24,186 bases of DNA from UMGS692 sp963653425 (GCA_963653425.1 CAVJWC010000015.1:1-24186); one strand, 5' to 3'; positions 1 to 8,366 are shown, counted from the first letter of the stretch. Notes: generated from the letters alone by a model not told the origin. Translations and numbers: made by a program.

Positions 1-3000
1 TAGAAAAGGACGGCGTTTATACCCTTCGTTTCAGCGTAGTTAACTTCGGCGAAGAAGACATTACTTACAACGTAACCGCTGATACTTATTCCGAAAAGAC
101 CTCCAGAGGTTATATCCTCGGCGAACCTTACGCATTTGACGACGCAGCTTACGTAGTATATGCAGGCGGCAAACTCGTTGAAGGCAACACCGTCACCGTA
201 AAAGCAGGCGAAACTCTTTCTCTTAAAGTTATCGTTACTCTTACCGACGCCGATAAAGAATATATGGACCACTACTTCGAAAACGGTATTTACGTAGAAG
301 GTTTCGTATATCTTAAGACCGACGACGACGCAGACCTTTCCATTCCTTATATGGCATTCTACGGCGATTGGTACGGCGATATGCCTATCTTCGACGGCGT
401 TAAGGGCGGTTCCACTCAGCTCAGCACCACCGGCCCCGTTTACAACGTTTCCTACGACTTCGGCGACACCGGCGTAAGCCTCGTTCTTCCTCAGGAATAT
501 ACCGCATTCCCGTACGCAGTAGCTGAAGGTTATACCAAACCCGCTAACAGCGACAAATTCCTCGGTATCGGCAAAGAATTCGGTATTGACGCCGTATACG
601 TAACTCTTCTCAGAAACATTACCGATTGCGGTCTTTACTTTGTAGACGCCGTTACGGGCGAATACATTCTTTACGGTGAATTCGGACCTATCGCCAAGGC
701 TTACAGCTACTACGGCGTTCAGCCCGTCAACATCAACGCAAAGTTTGAAGACGAAGAAAAGATTAACGCTACCAACTACAACCTTGCAAACAACCAGAGA
801 GTTACCATGAAACTCTACGGTACGTTTGAAGAAACCACGACCCAGACTCTTTACTGGAACTTCTTCGTAGACTACGAGAACCCCACCGTTCTTAAAGCGG
901 AAAAAGAAGAAAAAGACGGTAAGACATTCATTAACCTTAACGCATACGACAACGGAACTATCGTTGCTCTGAAGCTTTACACCGAAAAGAACGGAACGGC
1001 TATCGACCTTCTCAATAACGCCGTTATCCCCGTTTCCGACACTTCCGTAGAAGGCGCAGACAACTCCTACTCCATCGATATTACTCCTTATCTCAAGAAG
1101 ATCATCGACAATAAACTCATCGTTGAAGTCGTTGACTCCGCAAGAAATACTTCTGCTTACGCAATGGATCTTACCGGCGCTGAAAGCAATTCCATCACCG
1201 TAGTCGAAGGCGCGGATTCTTCCGTTACCGACGACCAGACTTACTACATTTCTTCCGAAATGTTCGAAAAGAACGAAACCGTAAGCGTTTCCGCATACGA
1301 TCCTCACAAGCCCGAATTCGAAGTTAACGGAACGGTTCTCGTTTCCTACAACGGCGAAGGCGGAGACGTAGTTATCCCCGATAACCTCGGTATCACCGAA
1401 ATCGGCACGAAGGCGTTCTACTTCAACGAAACCGTTAACAGCGTGGTTATCCCCGAAGGCGTAACCGTTATCGGAACGGGCGCGTTCAAACGTTGCTACA
1501 ACATGACCAAGGTAGTTCTTCCGTCCACGCTTGAAACTCTTAAGAGCGAAGCTTTCTACGGTTGCGTTTACCTTACCGACATCAACCTTGAAAACGCTAA
1601 GATTACCACCTACGAACAGATGGCTCTCGGCGGAAACAAAGCCCTCAAGAAACTTACCATTCCCGCAGTGGAAGGTCAGAAAGTAGTTCTTACCGGCGCT
1701 ATCTACGCTTGTATGAACCTCGAAGAAATCGTTGTTGAAGCTGAACTCGGCGAATGCACGAGTGAATTCAACTTCTGTCCCAACCTTAAGAAGATCACCT
1801 TCAAGGCTCCCGTTGAAAAGCTCGTAAACGCTTGCTTCAACTATCTTGACGGTCTCGAAGAACTCGAATTCATGTCCACCGTCGGCGAAATCGGCGGATT
1901 CGATTGGGGTTACAGACCCATCCTCTACTTCACCGCATGCGGACTTAAATCTCTTAAGAGCATCGTATTCCACGGCGACGTAGATGCTATCACCGGTCTT
2001 GCGTTCAATACCTGTGAAAATCTTGAAAGCGTTACCTTCTACGGCAAGATTCCCGAAAAGAACCTTTCCGCATTCGGTAACTGCCCGAAACTCGCTCACG
2101 GTTTCACCCTTGGCGAAGGCAACGATCAGTACGTTCAGGACGAAACCGGCTGTATCTACGACCTCGACAAGACCGTTATGTATAACCCCAACTGTTGGGA
2201 ACCCGAAGGAACTTACGTTCTTCCCGAAACCATTACGGTTCTTCAGGAAAGAATGTTTGCCGACTCCGAAAAACTCCTTGCTACAAACATCGGCGAAGTA
2301 AGCGTTGACGAAACCGGTAAAGTTACCTTCGTAGGTCTTTACAACACCGGCGACAACAAAGTAAGCAGAACCAAGTTCACGAACATCATTCTTCACGACG
2401 GTATCGATACCCTTCCCGTAGAATGTTTCGCAAACAACTCCAACCTCGTGTTCGACCTCAGCAATATTACTACCTTCAGAAATTACTGTCTGAGAAACAC
2501 CGGTTTCACCTCCATAGTTCTCGGTAGTAACGTTAAACGTATTTACTACTCTCCGTGGATTGAATGCAGCAAGCTCACCGAACTCTCTATCGATACTTCC
2601 AAGACCAAGGTAAGCGGCTACTATTACTGGTACGAAGGAACGGGCTTCACGACTCTTGAAATTCCGTCCTACGTCAAGATGCACAACTACCTCGTTCAGA
2701 ACAACTACAACGTAACCAAGATCATTCTTCCCGAAGGAACTACCAAGATTCCGTACTACTTCGCAAAGAATTGTCCTAACCTTGAAAGCGTTGAAAACAC
2801 CGAATCTCTTACGACTATACAGACTCTTGCATTCGACGGATGTACCTCTCTTAAGTCGATAGATCTTCCCAACGTAACCAAGATCGAAGCTTCTTTCGGT
2901 AACTGTACTTCTCTTGAATATGCAAACTACGGCGATAAGCTTTACTCGCTCAGCTCGGGTGCTTTCGACAACTGCGTATCTCTTAAAGTCGTTTACTACC

Positions 3001-4007
3001 CCGTAGCTCTTACCGCAGGCGTAGAATACGCGTTCTCCGGATGTACCGGCGTTGAAAAATACGTAGTTGCAGAAGGCAACGCAGTTTATGCAAGTGACGA
3101 TTACGGCGTTCTTTACGACAGAGAAATGACCACCGTAGTAAGATATCCTCTTGCTAACAAACAGACCGAATACGTTCTTCCCGACAGCGTAACCACTCTT
3201 ACGGCAGGCGTATTTGAAAACGCAACCTATCTTGAAAAGGTTACCATGCCCAACATTTCTATCGTTCCCAATTACACCTTCAAGAATTCCGGCGTTAAAG
3301 AAATCGTTGCTGGTAACGTAAGTGCAATCGGTATCGAAGCGTTCATGAACGTTGCTATTACCGAATTCGACCTCAGCAAAGTTACTCAGATTTACTCCGA
3401 CGCATTCAGAGGATGCGACCTCAGAGAGGTAATAATTCCCGATTGCGCACAGTACATCAGCTCCAACGTATTTGCTTACAACAAGAACCTGAAGAAGGTT
3501 GTCGTTTCCGCAAATGCATGTGACTTCATCTTCTCCTCCGTATTCGAAGGCTGTCTTGACATCGAAGAAATCGTTATCGAAGAAGGTTATAAGTACCTCG
3601 TTGAAGAAAACGACTTCATCATGAACGCTGATAAGACTCAGCTTTATTACAGCTTCAACGACGCTGAAGAACTGGTTGTTCCCGAAGGTATCGTTTACGT
3701 TGGTTCCAACGCATTCGCAAACAGCACCAACCTTAAGTCCGTCGTTCTTCCTTCCACTTTGAAGCAGGTCGGCGCAAAGGCATTCTACGGTTGCGAAAAC
3801 CTTGAAAAGGTAACCTTCCTCAGCGAAAAGGCTCCCGACTTCCTTGGTTACACCACCGAAGGCAAGACCCTTACCTACGAAAACTTCATTCACCACATCG
3901 AAGACGGTCAGACCAACATTGCGGTTTACTGCAAAGTTCTCAACGCTTCGTACAACAACTACCTGTTCAGAACTTACTTCAAGTCTGTAAACGAAATTAA
4001 AGACTAA
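1..4007 (+). CDS. Giant surface protein, C-terminal part: Fn3-like modules of a subtilase-type cell-envelope protease followed by BspA-type LRR_5 repeats (5' partial)
   Basis: The reading frame is open from base 3, so the gene enters from the left edge; the first in-frame ATG (264) is internal. At least 1334 residues are visible. The first part (about residues 1-330, counted from base 3) matches the Fn3-like modules of lactocepin/C5a-peptidase S8 proteases: a DGVYTLRFSVVNFGEEDITY strand, then ENGIYVEGFVYL and FYGDWYGDMPIFDG near residues 93-130. From about residue 460 to the end run roughly 30 LRR_5 units of the form IGxxAFxxCxxLxxVxLP, interrupted three times by inserts of the type YDxDKTxxxYP (GCIYDLDKTVMY, YGVLYDREMTTVV, DFIMNADKTQLYY). 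The protein is presumably secreted, but the signal peptide and any catalytic triad would lie outside the window. No LPXTG or other anchor follows the last repeat, so attachment is unexplained. The LRR identity is very safe; the protease link is inference from the Fn3 modules. Confidence 0.9.
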   Translation, partial: EKDGVYTLRFSVVNFGEEDITYNVTADTYSEKTSRGYILGEPYAFDDAAYVVYAGGKLVEGNTVTVKAGETLSLKVIVTLTDADKEYMDHYFENGIYVEGFVYLKTDDDADLSIPYMAFYGDWYGDMPIFDGVKGGSTQLSTTGPVYNVSYDFGDTGVSLVLPQEYTAFPYAVAEGYTKPANSDKFLGIGKEFGIDAVYVTLLRNITDCGLYFVDAVTGEYILYGEFGPIAKAYSYYGVQPVNINAKFEDEEKINATNYNLANNQRVTMKLYGTFEETTTQTLYWNFFVDYENPTVLKAEKEEKDGKTFINLNAYDNGTIVALKLYTEKNGTAIDLLNNAVIPVSDTSVEGADNSYSIDITPYLKKIIDNKLIVEVVDSARNTSAYAMDLTGAESNSITVVEGADSSVTDDQTYYISSEMFEKNETVSVSAYDPHKPEFEVNGTVLVSYNGEGGDVVIPDNLGITEIGTKAFYFNETVNSVVIPEGVTVIGTGAFKRCYNMTKVVLPSTLETLKSEAFYGCVYLTDINLENAKITTYEQMALGGNKALKKLTIPAVEGQKVVLTGAIYACMNLEEIVVEAELGECTSEFNFCPNLKKITFKAPVEKLVNACFNYLDGLEELEFMSTVGEIGGFDWGYRPILYFTACGLKSLKSIVFHGDVDAITGLAFNTCENLESVTFYGKIPEKNLSAFGNCPKLAHGFTLGEGNDQYVQDETGCIYDLDKTVMYNPNCWEPEGTYVLPETITVLQERMFADSEKLLATNIGEVSVDETGKVTFVGLYNTGDNKVSRTKFTNIILHDGIDTLPVECFANNSNLVFDLSNITTFRNYCLRNTGFTSIVLGSNVKRIYYSPWIECSKLTELSIDTSKTKVSGYYYWYEGTGFTTLEIPSYVKMHNYLVQNNYNVTKIILPEGTTKIPYYFAKNCPNLESVENTESLTTIQTLAFDGCTSLKSIDLPNVTKIEASFGNCTSLEYANYGDKLYSLSSGAFDNCVSLKVVYYPVALTAGVEYAFSGCTGVEKYVVAEGNAVYASDDYGVLYDREMTTVVRYPLANKQTEYVLPDSVTTLTAGVFENATYLEKVTMPNISIVPNYTFKNSGVKEIVAGNVSAIGIEAFMNVAITEFDLSKVTQIYSDAFRGCDLREVIIPDCAQYISSNVFAYNKNLKKVVVSANACDFIFSSVFEGCLDIEEIVIEEGYKYLVEENDFIMNADKTQLYYSFNDAEELVVPEGIVYVGSNAFANSTNLKSVVLPSTLKQVGAKAFYGCENLEKVTFLSEKAPDFLGYTTEGKTLTYENFIHHIEDGQTNIAVYCKVLNASYNNYLFRTYFKSVNEIKD

Positions 4008-4042
4008 CAGTAAAAAGGAACTTATAGTTAAAACCTAAAATT

Positions 4043-4071
4043 AAAGGGACTGCCTCGGCGGTCCCTTTTTT
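4043..4071 (+). terminator. Rho-independent terminator of the LRR surface protein gene
   Basis: GGGACTGCC pairs with GGCGGTCCC (one G-U) around a 2-nt loop and is followed by a run of T, 36 bases after the stop codon. Confidence 0.9.
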
Positions 4072-4124
4072 GTATTACGTTATTTCTTACCGATTATTTT
4101 TACGAACGGAATCGTCTGTTTCGT

Positions 4125-4164
4125 TAAAAAAAAGACGGGCGAAACGTAAAAGCTCGCTCGTCTT
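4125..4164 (-). terminator. Rho-independent terminator downstream of rubrerythrin
   Basis: Read on the minus strand, AAGACGAGCGA pairs with TCGCCCGTCTT (one wobble) and runs into eight T residues. It faces the terminator of the LRR gene, so the two convergent genes are each insulated. Confidence 0.85.
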
Positions 4165-4219
4165 AAATATTTAACTGATAAATAGCGCTTTATGCGGAAG
4201 CCACACTTTCGGGTTATAA

Positions 4220-4765
4220 TCAATAATTCTTGGCTTCGATTTCGAAATAGCTCTGAGGATGAGCGCAAACGGGGCAAACTTCGGGAGCTTTCGTTCCGAC
4301 GATGATGTGACCGCAGTTACGGCATTCCCATACCTTAACGTCGCTCTTCTGGAAAACTTCGGAAGTCTCGATGTTATGAAGGAGAGCGCGGTAACGTTCT
4401 TCGTGTCTTTTTTCGATAGCCGCAACCATACGGAACTTAGCTGCAAGAGCGGTAAAACCTTCTTCCTGAGCGGTTTTTGCGAATTCTTCGTACATATCCG
4501 TCCATTCGAAATTCTCGCCTTCGGCAGCCGCAAGCAGATTTTCAGCCGTATCGCCTATGCCCGAAAGTTCTTTGAACCAGAGTTTAGCGTGTTCTTTTTC
4601 GTTGTCTGCGGTTTTCAGGAACAAATCGGCGATCTGTTCGAAGCCCTGTTTTTTAGCCGTGGAAGCAAAATAAGTGTACTTGTTGCGAGCCTGAGATTCG
4701 CCCGCAAAAGCCGCCCAAAGATTTTTTTCGGTCTGAGTACCCGTGTATTTGTTCTTTTTTTCCAT
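4220..4765 (-). CDS. rbr: Rubrerythrin
   Basis: This is a non-haem di-iron peroxidase that reduces hydrogen peroxide in the cytoplasm of anaerobes, using electrons from NAD(P)H via rubredoxin-type partners. The N-terminal ferritin-like four-helix domain shows the expected Glu/His ligands (AAFAGESQARNKY, DNEKEHAKLW, AAIEKRHEERY). The C-terminus is a rubredoxin-like FeCys4 domain with paired CxxC motifs (ECRNCG and CPVCAH). Its 181 residues are normal for the short rubrerythrin family. A TTG two codons further upstream is possible, but the ATG at 4765 sits 7 nt from a GGAG and is preferred. The gene is monocistronic, with its own consensus promoter at 4903-4931 and a terminator at 4125-4164. 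Confidence 0.97.
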   Translation of the reverse strand: MEKKNKYTGTQTEKNLWAAFAGESQARNKYTYFASTAKKQGFEQIADLFLKTADNEKEHAKLWFKELSGIGDTAENLLAAAEGENFEWTDMYEEFAKTAQEEGFTALAAKFRMVAAIEKRHEERYRALLHNIETSEVFQKSDVKVWECRNCGHIIVGTKAPEVCPVCAHPQSYFEIEAKNY

Positions 4766-4902
4766 CTTCAATCTCCTTTTGGTATTTTGATTTGCCTTTC
4801 AATCAAGCCTTTTTTCGTTCTATACCGCAAAGATAACCTGCGATTTTCCGTGAATACCTTTGAGAACGAACGTAAGGCTTAATAGTATTTATTACTGTTA
4901 AG

Positions 4903-4931
4903 ATTATAAACCAACGCCTCGTTTTTGTCAA
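4903..4931 (-). promoter_or_regulatory. Consensus sigma-A promoter of rubrerythrin
   Basis: On the minus strand, TTGACA (4926-4931), a 17-nt spacer and TATAAT (4903-4908). The predicted start lies about 130 nt upstream of the rbr ATG, a long leader. The -10 region and following bases (TTATAATcTTAACAG) match a PerR box (TTATAATnATTATAA) in 10 of 15 positions, which is suggestive only. Confidence 0.8.
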
Positions 4932-5304
4932 GTAAAAATCTGTCTTTTTTGCCACCGAGGGCTTATATTTTTACGCCTTTGCAACTTCACTGAATGCGCA
5001 TATTTGCCTCTGAAAGAAGCGGAGGAGAAGCCGGGTGAAATATCAAAAAAGCTCCACCCGAAAAACGGAATGCGGACCAAGCGAAATAAATATTCGGTTT
5101 ATTGAAAGAATTTTTAGTCAAAAAAACTTAACCTATTCTTGCGTTAATCCGATTGAAAGCGCGAAAAATGCGGTTATATAAGCTTTTTTACGGATAGGTT
5201 CTATTGCGTGAAGGGGCGTTTGCTTTGATTTTTTCACTTTTTATCTGTATAACGCGCGCCGAGAAAAAATTTTTCAAAATTTCAAGGTTTTTTTATAAAA
5301 TCAC

Positions 5305-5333
5305 TTGACACAATGTTAACTCTATATTATAAT
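5305..5333 (+). promoter_or_regulatory. Consensus sigma-A promoter driving a putative small RNA
   Basis: TTGACA (5305-5310), 17-nt spacer, TATAAT (5328-5333): both hexamers are perfect. No ORF follows on this strand before the terminators at 5416-5492. Confidence 0.8.
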
Positions 5334-5339
5334 AAAAGC

Positions 5340-5492
5340 ATAAAGACGACGTTTACGTATCAACCTCCTTAATTCATATCTATCTCATCTGTTTGGATTC
5401 AGACAGAGCCCATATGCACCCCGAGTCGCGGGGTGCTTCTCCTTTGAAAAAAGCGGCGGTTTCTTTTTTGAAACCGTCGCTTTTAGTTTTTT
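5340..5492 (+). ncRNA. Putative small regulatory RNA with an anti-Shine-Dalgarno tract
   Basis: Transcription from the perfect promoter at 5305-5333 should begin near 5340. The predicted transcript has no plausible start codon with ribosome binding site. It carries a pyrimidine-rich, apparently unpaired region with the core AACCTCCTT near 5361-5369, complementary to ribosome binding sites. A small hairpin TCTGT...ACAGA, an 8-bp hairpin GCACCCCG/CGGGGTGC (5416-5436) and a long terminator (5449-5492) follow. The RNA could end at about 5445 (roughly 105 nt) or 5492 (about 153 nt). I do not recognise it as 6S, SRP, tmRNA or RNase P. The promoter and terminator are seen; the function is inference. 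Confidence 0.55.
5449..5492 (+). terminator. Bidirectional rho-independent terminator
   Basis: AAAAGCGGCGGTTTC and GAAACCGTCGCTTTT form a 15-bp stem (one wobble) around six T, flanked by an A tract on the left and a T tract on the right. It can therefore end the small RNA (+) and the membrane protein gene at 5557-6060 (-). Confidence 0.85.
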
Positions 5493-5519
5493 AATTCGGA
5501 CATTCCCTTTGCATTCCCC

Positions 5520-5550
5520 GATATTTTTACGGGAATAAATCGGTTTATCC
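5520..5550. repeat. Dispersed 30-nt repeat, copy 1
   Basis: GATATTTT(T)ACGG(G/T)AATAAATCGGTTTATCC recurs at 18650-18679 with one indel and one substitution. Weaker similarity continues about 20 nt to the left (from 5501 and 18632). This copy sits directly behind the stop codon of the minus-strand gene at 5557. Confidence 0.7.
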
Positions 5551-5556
5551 TTTTTT

Positions 5557-6060
5557 TCAGCTTTTAAGTCCGTCGTTATCGTCGCCGTTTGAGTTTTCGT
5601 CCTCGGGGAAGTTGTCGTCGTCGGTGTTGTCCGTGACGATAATCCTTTTATTAAAGCCTTTTACCGTTTGCGCGAAGGCGTCGAAGTCGGATTTTTTGAT
5701 AAAAATCGTAGTAATGGTGGTGTCGGTGTTGTTGACCGTATGGCAGACGATGAGCGAATCTTCCAGAAGCAGGATTTTCCAGATGGCATTAACGTTGATT
5801 TTGGTCAGTTTAATGCCGAAAATGCTCAGCGTGATTTGGTTTTTGTCCACTACGTAATTAAGAAATCTCAGACGGAAGAGTACGATTATGAACAGAACCG
5901 CAAAAACCGCTCCGAAAATCTCGCCTATGAGATTGTCTGATACCAGACCGAAAAATCCGCACCAGCGACACACGCTCAGCCCGATAATCACGAGCCACAG
6001 GAAAACCAACAGATATATAGCGAAAACGCTTTTCTTTCCGAGTTTGAGTCTGAATTTCAT
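5557..6060 (-). CDS. Two-TM membrane protein, possible bacterial PH-like domain
   Basis: A 167-residue protein I cannot assign to a named gene. Two hydrophobic segments lie at about residues 13-30 (SVFAIYLLVFLWLVIIGLSV) and 42-62 (LIGEIFGAVFAVLFIIVLF). A beta-rich soluble part follows (DKNQITLSIFGIKLTKINVN, then ITTIFIKKSDFDAFAQTV), which is reminiscent of the bacterial PH-like (bPH/DUF304) fold found behind paired TM helices. The tail is strongly acidic (TDDDNFPEDENSNGDDNDG). GGAG lies 7 nt before the ATG. It is monocistronic and ends at the bidirectional terminator at 5449-5492. A role in membrane or envelope function is a guess. Confidence 0.75.
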   Translation of the reverse strand: MKFRLKLGKKSVFAIYLLVFLWLVIIGLSVCRWCGFFGLVSDNLIGEIFGAVFAVLFIIVLFRLRFLNYVVDKNQITLSIFGIKLTKINVNAIWKILLLEDSLIVCHTVNNTDTTITTIFIKKSDFDAFAQTVKGFNKRIIVTDNTDDDNFPEDENSNGDDNDGLKS

Positions 6061-6270
6061 ATCGAATCTCCGTTAGAATAATAAATAATCAACCGATTGC
6101 GTCGCGTTAAGTCTTAAAGCGGTAACGATAAACGCATTCCTTACCCGCAAAAATCCGCGGGCTTTATAACGTTCAAACTTCTCTGATATAACTTTACTCA
6201 CGGGAATTATACGGCTGATTGCTGTCTACATTATAATTCAAAAACGGTTTTTTTGCAACCGAAAAACGCT

Positions 6271-6298
6271 TTGTTTAATCGTCGTTTTGTGTTATAAT
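6271..6298 (+). promoter_or_regulatory. Probable promoter of rsmD-coaD
   Basis: A perfect TATAAT -10 at 6293-6298 lies about 84 nt upstream of rsmD; the -35 (TTGTTT at 6271, 16-nt spacer) is weak. Confidence 0.5.
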
Positions 6299-6381
6299 AT
6301 GGGAGAAAAGCGCGAACGGCGTTTATTGCTTTTTTATAGCGTATAAACCGTCCTGCGTTTGTAAATAATCGGAGACGCGAA

Positions 6382-6957
6382 ATGAGAATAATCAGCGGAA
6401 AATACAGAGGCAGAAAGCTTTTTGAGCTTGACGACCAACCTATAAGACCTACGCTTGACAGAGTTAAAGAAACCATGTTCGACATTATACAGTTCGAAAT
6501 CGCAGGAAGCAGAGTGCTTGACCTTTTTGCAGGCACGGGCGCTTTGGGTATAGAATGTATAAGCAGAGGAGCGGAGGAAGTTTCCTTTTGCGACGTTAAC
6601 CCCAAGTGTATTCGGCTTCTTAAACAGAATCTCGAAGGTTTGAAACTCGACTGTCCGCCCGTTATTTATACGGGAGGCTGGCAGGAAGCTCTTTCCGCGG
6701 TAAGACAGAGGAAAGCCGACCTCGTGTTCCTCGATCCGCCCTTCAAGTCGAACGTTTATTACGACGTTCTGAAACGCATAAGCGATCTTTCGGTTATGAC
6801 GGATAACGGTATCGTCGTTTGCGAACATCCTCTCGAAACGGTTCTTCCCGCGTCGGTAGGTAAACTTACCAAGTGGAAGGACAGAAAGATCGGCAAAGTA
6901 ATGCTTACCTACTACAAACCGCAGGTTCTTGAAATTTCTGCGGACAGTCTTATATAG
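6382..6957 (+). CDS. rsmD: 16S rRNA (guanine(966)-N(2))-methyltransferase RsmD
   Basis: This enzyme transfers a methyl group from S-adenosylmethionine to N2 of G966 in 16S rRNA during small-subunit assembly. The MRIISGKYRGRKL start and RPTLDRVKETMFD (residues 22-34) are hallmarks of the family. SAM motif I is DLFAGTGALGIE (47-58) and the catalytic motif IV is DPPF (118-121). Its 191 residues match the usual length. GGAG lies 7 nt before the ATG. It is followed 11 nt later by coaD, an arrangement common in Firmicutes, so the two are read as one operon. Confidence 0.95.
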   Translation: MRIISGKYRGRKLFELDDQPIRPTLDRVKETMFDIIQFEIAGSRVLDLFAGTGALGIECISRGAEEVSFCDVNPKCIRLLKQNLEGLKLDCPPVIYTGGWQEALSAVRQRKADLVFLDPPFKSNVYYDVLKRISDLSVMTDNGIVVCEHPLETVLPASVGKLTKWKDRKIGKVMLTYYKPQVLEISADSLI

Positions 6958-6968
6958 GAGGAATTCTT

Positions 6969-7436
6969 ATGAAGTGCGTTTTTTCGGGTAGTTTCGATCC
7001 GATAACGAAAGGACATCTGGATATAATTGAGAGATGTTCCCGTCTTTTTGACGAAGTAATAGTCGCCGTCGCAACCAATATCGACAAACATTCCAAGCCC
7101 GAGAGAGTAAGGTGCGAACTTGCCGAAAAGTGCGTAGCGGAACTTCCTAACGTCAAGGTTCTTCCGTGCAGCGGACTTATAGCGGATTTTTGCAAAGAAA
7201 ACGAAGTCGACGTTATCGTAAGAGGGCTCAGGAACAACAAAGATTTCGAATATGAAAGCGATATGGCTGTTATAAACAAAGATTTATGCGGAGTGGAAAC
7301 CATGTTTCTTATTTCCGAAGGAAACGTTTCTCACGTCAATTCGGGTTACGTCAGAGAACTTCTGAAAGCCGGACGCAGTGTAGATAAGTACGTCCCCGAA
7401 GCTATTTCAGCCGACGTTGCCGAACTTTATAAATAA
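6969..7436 (+). CDS. coaD: Phosphopantetheine adenylyltransferase
   Basis: Catalyses ATP + 4'-phosphopantetheine to dephospho-CoA, the penultimate step of coenzyme A synthesis. The nucleotidyltransferase signature GSFDPITKGH (residues 7-16, the T/HxGH ATP site) opens the protein, and the C-terminal nucleotide-binding region reads VSHVNSGYVRELLKAG, the family's S-S-x-VRE segment. At 155 residues it is full length. The ribosome binding site AGGAGG overlaps the end of rsmD, supporting translational coupling in a two-gene operon that ends at 7599-7626. Confidence 0.96.
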   Translation: MKCVFSGSFDPITKGHLDIIERCSRLFDEVIVAVATNIDKHSKPERVRCELAEKCVAELPNVKVLPCSGLIADFCKENEVDVIVRGLRNNKDFEYESDMAVINKDLCGVETMFLISEGNVSHVNSGYVRELLKAGRSVDKYVPEAISADVAELYK

Positions 7437-7598
7437 CCCGTAAAAGCAGGTAAATCGGCAAAAAACGACGTAGCTACCGCTAAACTGCAACGGCAGATAG
7501 CCTTAGAGTAATAACGCCAAAACCTTCACGATAACTCTGAGACGCAAACGGTTACTAACGACAAAACAAATAATAACGACAAACAATAAAATAAACGA

Positions 7599-7626
7599 AA
7601 CGACTGCCTTCTGGCAGTCGTTTTTT
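7599..7626 (+). terminator. Terminator of rsmD-coaD
   Basis: AACGACTGCC and GGCAGTCGTT form a perfect 10-bp stem around TTCT, followed by T residues. Confidence 0.92.
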
Positions 7627-7659
7627 ACGCTTGAACATTGATTTTTCGGATTTGACTTC

Positions 7660-8259
7660 TTACCTGAAAAGTCCGATTACAGTTTCGCAGACTATGTTTT
7701 TCATAGCCAGATAGTCGATATATTTGTGATTATCGTAAACGAACTCGTGGGAGAAAGACTGAACGACGTTCATTGCGAGGTGAACCTTTTCCGTGCAATG
7801 AGGCGTATCGGGTTTAATCAGTCTTATGCGTTCGGAAATCTTTTCGGTGAGATTGTCTTCGAGCGCCATAAACGCGGAATTAACGCCGTCGTCGCTTCCC
7901 GCAAGAGCGTGCAGGGTGTTGTGAAGATGAGCGTTTTCTTTATGCATTTCTATCGCCGTGTCGATTATCTTCGGAACGAGAACGGGAAAATCGGCTGTGG
8001 AATTTATCGAATTCACGATTTCGAGTATAGGCTCGGAAACCTTTTCGATGTAGATCTGAAGCACGCATATAAGAATATCGCGCTTATCCTGAAAATAGCC
8101 GTAAACTATGCCCGTAGAAACTCCCGCGCGTTTTGCGATTTCCACGGTGTTGGTTTTATAGTATCCGACCTCGGAAAAAAGCTCGTATCCGGCTTGTATT
8201 ATCTTATTCTTCTTTTCTATGGACCGTTCTTGTTTCGGTTCCCGTACAGTATTTTTCAT
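7660..8259 (-). CDS. TetR/AcrR-family transcriptional regulator
   Basis: The N-terminal helix-turn-helix is clear: KNKIIQAGYELFSEVGYYKT followed by EIAKRAGVSTGIVYGYFQDKRDIL. The remaining ~130 residues form the ligand-binding, dimerising part and do not reveal the ligand. I place the start at the ATG at 8259 (MKNTVREPKQERS); an upstream ATG at 8277 would add six residues, and neither has a strong ribosome binding site. The gene is divergent from the feo operon across a 180-bp gap, so it may regulate itself and possibly feo, but TetR proteins are not the usual regulators of Feo. Confidence 0.9.
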   Translation of the reverse strand: MKNTVREPKQERSIEKKNKIIQAGYELFSEVGYYKTNTVEIAKRAGVSTGIVYGYFQDKRDILICVLQIYIEKVSEPILEIVNSINSTADFPVLVPKIIDTAIEMHKENAHLHNTLHALAGSDDGVNSAFMALEDNLTEKISERIRLIKPDTPHCTEKVHLAMNVVQSFSHEFVYDNHKYIDYLAMKNIVCETVIGLFR

Positions 8260-8337
8260 AACTCTATTGTAAAACATTCTTTGAAAAAAATCAACTGAAA
8301 AATCACCAAAAAATATGAAAAAAGTGTCACATTTTAC

Positions 8338-8366
8338 TTGACAAAGGTTATTCTATATGATAATAT
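8338..8366 (+). promoter_or_regulatory. Promoter of the feo operon
   Basis: TTGACA (8338-8343), 17-nt spacer, TAATAT (8361-8366); GATAAT at 8359 is an alternative -10. The predicted leader before feoA is about 67 nt. A 10-bp perfect inverted repeat (AAAATATGAA 8310-8319 and TTCATATTTT 8388-8397) flanks the promoter. Confidence 0.7.

Noticed and set aside
4259..4882. Plus-strand ORF of 207 codons
   Set aside because: It is the antisense of rubrerythrin, whose minus-strand frame has clear motifs, promoter and terminator.
4960..5060. Terminator at CGGGTG/CACCCG
   Set aside because: The pairing is short and no T tract follows on either strand.
5340..5492. 6S RNA or SRP RNA
   Set aside because: The 5' and 3' ends do not pair to close a rod, and the conserved SRP GGAA/GNAR loop is absent.
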